Shown: in pieces, positions 58,601 to 64,000 of the stretch
How the letters are laid out: every line of letters starts with the position of its first letter
How positions within the stretch are numbered: the first letter of the stretch is position 1
Assembly: GCF_020085105.1 (NCBI RefSeq)
Contig: NC_058043.1
Coordinates: 9,909,167 to 9,973,166, forward strand
Source: Siniperca chuatsi
Lineage: Eukaryota > Chordata > Actinopteri > Centrarchiformes > Sinipercidae
DNA length: 64,000 nt
Direction of reading: 5' to 3'
Made by a program: the position numbers and the translations under genes
The notes under the pieces: model-generated
The model's input: the letters and a program-made list of their open reading frames with translations, nothing else
What the model was told of the DNA's origin: nothing
Databases searched by the model: none

Positions 58601-60236
58601 AAATGAGTACAAAGCACAAAAATGATTCAAGGCTTAAAAACTGGCCTAAAAAGACTTCATTCCATTTGTCAGTTCATCACGGAGAGTTAAATCTTCTCAG
58701 AATAGATTTTGCTGTCATCAAGATAAGGCCGCTACAATGCTAAGTCATGGTCCACAAACTTAATTAAGCAACCCACTGCTTTTCTGGACTACATTTCAGA
58801 AATAGATTTTTGTATAGGCTTTAAGTATTTCAAAATAAATTCTGAAATACAACTGATATGCACAGTGATCGAGTGAAGAGTGAAGGATCTCCACAGAGAG
58901 AAGATCCTCTCAGTCTAGATGCATACCTATAAAATATATATACTTAAACTGCAACAATTAGTTGATTTAAAACATTTTTATTGTCAGTTATCGCAAATGT
59001 GAGGATTTGCTGCTTTTCTCTGTTTTCTATCATTGTAAACTGAATATATTTGGGTTTTGGACTGTTGGTTGGACAAAACAAGACATTTGAAGATGTCACC
59101 TTAGAATGTATTGTGACATTTTACAGACCAAACGATTAATCGAGAAAATAATCGCCAGATTAACCGATAATAAAGATAATAGTTAGTTGCAGGACTACTT
59201 CGTACAGTATGTCCAGTATACATTTTGTTCATTTTTGACAGGGGGGACGGACCCGGTTCATTTCATTCACCCGCGACTAGCAAACCGACTGATGAACCCC
59301 CCCACCCCAAGACTAAACTGACAGAAGAGAGGGACTCAGAGAAAAAGCCGCAATTACAAATCAATCTGCTACTTCAGGACGACGGACAGTGCACAAACCT
59401 CAGTCAGATAAAGGATCAATGAGTCAGGCAGATTATACTAATATATTCAACTAAACAACCCCTCACACACACTCTCTGTTACTAGGGGATGGAGAGGGGG
59501 GAAGGCAGATTAACAAGAAGGGTTACATTATGGTCATTTTGCTAACAAGGTGGATGGCATTCTCCCTCATATCGCCTGCTGAGAATGTCATCAGAAAGAG
59601 GTGGCAATCATGTTGGTGTAACAAGTGTAGAATAACAGGAGGATGATACTATAATGATTTCCTTTGTGTTTCAGTGTCAGGCCAGCTCTGGTAGACTCCT
59701 GGTACTCTTTGTCCTACCTCTACTTCTCTCTCTTGGGTACACTGATCACAATCGTGTCTGGTCTGCTGGTGAGCATGATCACAGGTGATATATTATTTCC
59801 TAACCTCTACTCCCACTGCAGAGACACATCACTGCTTGTATGGTCTAAATGTTTAATATTATAATCTAAATCTACCATAAAACAGCTATGGGAATATGTA
59901 TCTATTTCTTTTTAGGTGGATGCAAGCAAGAAAAAATGGACTCTAATCTGTTTGTGAGGAAGAGCGACCTGATCTGCTTCAGCTGCTGTAGTAAATCAGA
60001 GGTAAGAGACTGACCCTTTTGTTAGATAAGTGGTAACAAAGTGAAGATATAATCCTCACCAAAATACACAAGATATGTCATATGTTAGTAATAGTTTGCT
60101 TGTTGTTCTCAACCCACTACAGGCATCAGACGACACAAAAATGGCAGCAACAGACTTTCATATGGAAGCTGACAACTCAACATTCACAGACTTTGACGTA
60201 ATGAGTAAAGATGTTGGAAAGGCCACTAAACTGTAA
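52666..60236 (+). CDS. slc5a8: Sodium-coupled monocarboxylate transporter, SLC5A8 type, 15 exons, 608 residues
   Basis: Plasma-membrane sodium symporter for lactate, pyruvate, short-chain fatty acids and nicotinate (family knowledge). Exons: 52666-53019, 53406-53471, 53737-53788, 54215-54282, 55166-55320, 55678-55818, 55906-56035, 56146-56234, 56584-56696, 57941-58008, 58103-58189, 58320-58513, 59675-59784, 59916-60001, 60123-60236. Borders are GT-AG and phases agree. The SSS-family core is clear: RRMTAVP-like [47 protein letters not shown] and [24 protein letters not shown] glycosylated loop with NIT and NYT precedes the last membrane segment ([15 protein letters not shown]). The C-terminus TKL resembles the human PDZ-binding TRL. 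Human SLC5A8 has 610 residues. SLC5A12 and fish slc5a8-like paralogues are close, and SLC5A6 is more distant. The transport mode (electrogenic or neutral) cannot be read from the sequence. Confidence 0.92.
54360..54830 (-). mobile_element. LINE 3' fragment in intron 4 of the slc5a8-like gene
   Basis: The left edge reads gaatcagaaatactttattg then atccccgaggggaaa, a LINE tail frequent in teleosts. Near 54765-54825 the minus strand reads CGCCACAGGAAGTCATTCCT and on through TTTAACTCCTCCC, which resembles the end of a polymerase frame. The element is antisense to the host gene. Related tail pieces occur at about 10370 and 37845. The family (Rex1/Babar type suspected) is not certain. Confidence 0.65.
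58947..59196. repeat. MITE-like repeat in intron 12 of the slc5a8-like gene
   Basis: Ends are aactgcaacaattagttgat and agttagttgcaggact, an inverted pair. The interior has 'tttgggttttggactgttgg' and 'aacgattaatcgagaaaata'. Same family as 28539-28866 and 42640-43110. It ends about 45 bp before a possible alternative exon at 59242. Confidence 0.75.
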
Positions 60237-61300
60237 TGCTGTATATCAATACATTGTTCCTTTGTGGAGACATTTTAAAGCAATTTTGTTTTACAAACAC
60301 ATAAATGCCACAATAAGCCACAATTCTTTTACTGCTACATCCCTGTGGTGCATTTGATTTGCAAAATCGAATTGTAACTTTATTACCAGTATGTGCCTAT
60401 TTATGTTGATAATTCATATCAATATGATATATCTTAAACATGTTGCTAAAACTGAAACACAAAATAATTTTGATTTTACATGAAGAAACAGAACTAGTGA
60501 TGAAGCTGTAAAAGGATATTATTCAAATTCCAAAGTTTGCCTAATTATATTGTATGTTGCAACAGAAAAAAACCCCCCAAGAAATATACAGTAGGAAAAT
60601 GTTCTGCAGCATTTGGTAGTATAAACGAAGACGTTCCAGCTAGTATTCTTCAGAACAGGGAAAAAGTCATTTAAAATAACACAAGTATCTTTTGCCCCAC
60701 ACTGGTTGAGCTGCTCGCATTTCCTGCTTAGCAGAGATGTGGCAACACTGTACTTTTATTGCCCTTTGTTCAATTGTTCTCCCTGATAGCAGCTGCTCGC
60801 TCTATATTCTTTACCTGAACATTGTCCTCCTTCATTTCATGCTGACACAGACAGGCACACTGGAATATTGTTTGTTATTTTACAATATGCATGATTTACA
60901 TTACTGTTTTGAAGGAACAATGGCCATTTGTTTTTGAGTATGTTTATTGCCTTGTTATTTTTATATGGAAACTGTGCGCTCTTTATGAACTATGAATTAG
61001 TCATAAATTCTACTTGTTAGTAAATATTTTGTACAAACTGTCCAACTGTGTTGACTGAAAACACATGTACACAAGTATACAAATTCAGCACAGAGAACTT
61101 CAGTGAGTGTATGACCTTCAAATGTATGTGAGAAATAATACAGGACAACAAAGCCAAGAAAAATACATTTAATGTGTAATTATTGCTTTGGCAACATGGT
61201 TTCTCTTCCATTCTAGGGCTGTAAAATGTATTTAAACTGAACAAGCAAGAGACAGAGAGAGAGAGCTTGAGTTTTGGTCTAGGTAATAAGCGTGTCCTTT
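60237..61300. other. 3' UTR and flank of the slc5a8-like gene
   Basis: AT-rich, no gene on either strand. A perfect AATAAA close to the stop was not found, so the transcript end is not placed. Small open frames at 60737-60937 and on the minus strand at 61017-61316 look random. Confidence 0.45.
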
Positions 61301-61904
61301 GTCTCCCGGGCAACATACTATAGAGGAAGTTTACAAAGCACTGACCTGCCCACTTTTACCTGCCACTATGCCTGCATATCAACCCTTTAGCCGTTCCAGG
61401 TTTGCAGGAAGTGGAGAGTCAGCAGTGACATGGAGGCAGACTCGCTGCCAGGGAAGTGAACTAAGTTGCTGTTTTCATTGATACTAACAAAACAAGGTGA
61501 GCCTGATTTTTTTTAAATCAGTCTACAGCCTTACTTTTTAATCAAGGTTTGGACTTAGTCAAGCTTTCACATGAGAGGGAGATCAGAAATGTTTCCATCG
61601 ATGTAATTACAAGACTTGGTAGGCAATCGTGTATTTTCTTAGTGCGTACATAGTCATGTTTACTGTGTATGAAGTCATTTCCTGCAGCAGATCTTTTAAC
61701 GTGACCTTTGAAAATGCATTGCATATGACCTACTTACAAATGGTCATACACCATGTGTAAGGTATTGTTTTCACTGTGAAACATAGTCGAGGGCTCAGAC
61801 TTCAGGTTTAAATTGAATATTACTAAGATAAGACAAACAGATTTTACAGTTTATTTGATACAAGTGTTTTTCAGCACATGTTTTGTTTCCCAGTACAGGA
61901 CTTA

Positions 61905-62877
61905 ATGATCATGGATACGATCTTTGCTACCCTGGCTTGCTACTTTCTGGCCCTTTCTTTTGCTTTGGCACAAACAGAAATGGGAAATTCAACTACACCT
62001 ACAATAACAAGCCCTGACTTCAACCTGACACACACGACTACAATGGCAACCCCATCTAACTCTACTGTACATGTAACTGTTATCTCAAACTTCACTGAGA
62101 GCACGACTCCATTTACCAGCAGAACCCAGGACAGTGAAACATTCACCAAAACTATAGCAGCTACAACTGAGAGCACAAGTCATCTCCAGACTTCTCAGTC
62201 AACAACCATCATGACTCCTAATAGTACATTGCTGAGGACCACAACACCTGGCACTCATACTCCAACATTTACTGCACTGACAACACCAGCAATGCAGACC
62301 ACAGTAGGTTACACAAGTACACCTGATACTACAGTAATTACAACTGCAAATTCATCTCAAACTGTCAACACAACCTCAGATTCAATGGACAGAACCACAC
62401 AAGGTAAGCATCAGGCTTCCTGTTTTATTAATGATTTAATTGCTCATTGTATGTTGATATTTAACTCATGTGAATGACTTTAACTTCTTCCCTTTTTCCC
62501 GTGTTACTAGGTTTGGGATTAAACATCTCAGAAAAGAACATGACTATTCTCTTCAGTGTTGTACTCGGCGTGTTTGCTATGGCATTGGTTATGTTCATGT
62601 TTCACAAATGCAAACACAAAATCCAATACTTGCATCAACCTCTTAACAACACTGATGACATGGGTAAGGAGTTCCCATCCCTTCATTATACAATCAATAC
62701 AAAATATTTGGTTTATTATTAGCAGTTAAAAATATTTAATTTTCAACAGATGCATTTGTGGCAGACGATGACACACTCGTAATTTCTGGAGGACTTTATG
62801 ATGGCCATCCAATACAGGACAATGTACCAACACTCCCAGCAGACCAATCTCAATTCCGTCTCGAATTCATTCATTAA
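61905..62877 (+). CDS. Mucin-like single-pass membrane protein, function unknown
   Basis: Coding exons: 61905-62403, 62511-62663 and 62750-62877, all with GT-AG borders and matching phase (each join in phase 1), giving 259 residues. A non-coding first exon probably ends at 61496 (acaaaacaag|gtgagc), joining the acceptor at 61893 (gtttcccag). The start could also be the second ATG at 61911. Residues 3-23 form a signal peptide. The next 150 or so are rich in Thr and Ser with several N-x-S/T sites, as in heavily O-glycosylated mucins or sialomucins. A membrane span (MTILFSVVLGVFAMALVMFMF) follows at about 177-197, then a basic stretch (HKCKHKIQY) and an acidic, ordered-looking tail DDDTLVISGGLYDGHPIQDN ending FRLEFIH. 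The tail is the best handle for finding relatives. I cannot name the family. It lies between the slc5a8-like gene and sycp1. Confidence 0.82.
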
Positions 62878-63294
62878 GGAGAGAGAGTTCCTACAGTTTG
62901 AGATCACCTTTGGTGCTCTACAGGCATGGACAAAACCAATTATCATCATCCGCCAATTAGTGCATTTGACTGAAATTTCACCCCTGTGTAATTCTAATGC
63001 TTCAGAAAATAAGACGGTGTAGTCCCTCATTCGTCCAGGAGTGTTCTATCGTAGAAAAGGTTTCAGTCGTAGTCATCTGGACACTGTTTTCAGAATCAAG
63101 ACGTTTTGGCTCCCATCCGGAAGTCATTCTCAAAATGACAATGGGCAGAACATTCAAACAAGGACAATGTTGATTGATTTGAACATCACTTTTACTCCAT
63201 AAATGTATTAAGATAGTAATACATAACAACTACACCTTTTCCCACAGCAACAATATAAACGTATGTGGAATGAATGAGATTTCATGTGAACACC

Positions 63295-63300
63295 AATAAA
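63295..63300 (+). other. Polyadenylation signal of the mucin-like gene
   Basis: AATAAA within caccaataaattatccc, about 420 bp after the stop. It leaves only about 340 bp to the sycp1 stop codon on the opposite strand. Confidence 0.6.
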
Positions 63301-63642
63301 TTATCCCATACAACAGCACTACAACAAACAGATTTTTTTTCAAAGTACTTAAAAGCATAGAGGGTGACTCTACAGTCACTTAAAAGATACCTCAAAACCA
63401 CAAACTTGCTAAAAAAGCAGGGATATGAACACACCTAAATCTTTCTGTAACAATACTGTTTAGCTGATCCAAAACAATACTTTCTATGCATGTTAATAAA
63501 TAAATTTGCCTGTTGTTATTATTAATATATGTATTTGATCCCTAACAGTGCTATATATGCATGCTAAGAAAGTTGGAACATGAACACCTAAACCTGTCTA
63601 ATATTGTTATCATCACTGTTTATCTGACCTTAACAGCACTAT

Positions 63643-63967
63643 TTATCCAAAGATCTTCTCATTTGTCTTCTTCTTTTTTTTGTCACAGCCAGTAACAGCA
63701 GTCCAACCAGCATCTCTCATCCTTTTCATTGCAGCTAGCTTCAAGGAGTTCCCTGGTGATTTATGAGTGACAGGGCTCTGGATCTGAAATCATGTTGAGC
63801 CATTTTTAATGAAAATTACCAGGGATTACTTCTTATTTGTCCATGCATAAAATGCATAAATACAATTTTCAAATAGCATTACACCACTATGGCCATGTTA
63901 CCTTTTTGAAGATATTGAATTTGCAGGGTGGAGCAGAAAAATTGGGTGTAGGTGCACTTGCAAAGCT
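63643..63967 (-). CDS. sycp1: Synaptonemal complex protein 1, last two exons only
   Basis: Partial gene running off the right edge. The exons read 63967-63902 (22 codons, acceptor ttcttgacag, donor aaaag|gtaaca) and 63783-63643 (47 codons including stop, acceptor catgatttcag). Both are in phase 0. The 68 residues visible end with SPGNSLKLAAMKRMRDAGW, then TAVTGCDKKKKKTNEKIFG. From memory, human SYCP1 ends with TPGPTLKFGAIRKMREDRWA and a Lys-rich DRKKKLKEAEKLF, so the pattern PGxxLKxxAxxxMRxxxW plus DxKKK and a final E-K-x-F agrees. SYCP1 forms the transverse filaments of the synaptonemal complex in meiosis, and the basic C-terminus binds DNA along chromosome axes (family knowledge). SYCP1 neighbours TSHB in human as well. 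Confidence 0.87.
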
Positions 63968-64000
63968 CTGTCAAGAAGAGAAACAGAAGGCCAAATCAGC

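Overview
This is vertebrate nuclear DNA from a ray-finned fish, most likely a percomorph teleost. The genes are split by GT-AG introns, the encoded proteins resemble teleost forms of known vertebrate families, and the intergenic DNA is full of fish-type repeats (CR1/L2-like and Tx1/L1-like LINE fragments, hAT-like MITEs, an ATCT microsatellite). There is no bacterial, phage or CRISPR content.

Layout from left to right. Bases 1-17.6 kb hold no gene that I can support, only repeats and possible conserved non-coding DNA. ngf (nerve growth factor, +) has its whole coding region in one exon at 17621-18226. Repeats follow at 20-26 kb, including a second LINE copy and a 146-bp ATCT array. tspan2 (tetraspanin-2, +, 8 exons) spans 27248-36074. 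A mitochondrial glutamate carrier of the slc25a22 type (-, 9 coding exons) spans 39320-43265 with its promoter near 44.1 kb. tshb (thyrotropin beta, -, 2 coding exons) lies at 48976-50261. A sodium-coupled monocarboxylate transporter of the slc5a8 type (+, 15 exons) spans 52666-60236. A small mucin-like membrane protein of unknown function (+, 3 coding exons) lies at 61905-62877. The last two exons of sycp1 (synaptonemal complex protein 1, -) close the window at 63643-63967.

The set ngf, tspan2, tshb, sycp1 also lies together on human chromosome 1p13, so the window is an old syntenic block. The slc25a22-like, slc5a8-like and mucin-like genes sit inside it. The genes do not form a shared pathway: they are a neurotrophin, a membrane scaffold, a mitochondrial carrier, a pituitary hormone subunit, a plasma-membrane transporter, a mucin and a meiotic protein.

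All exon joins given were read by hand from splice sites. Reading phase is continuous across every join, and the predicted lengths (201, 222, 332, 146, 608 and 259 residues) fit the families where a family is known. No prokaryote-like 'system' was found. The more notable items are a candidate alternative last exon in the slc5a8-like gene, the unplaced mucin-like gene, a tandem-unit transposon with terminal inverted repeats, and the inverted LINE pair around ngf.
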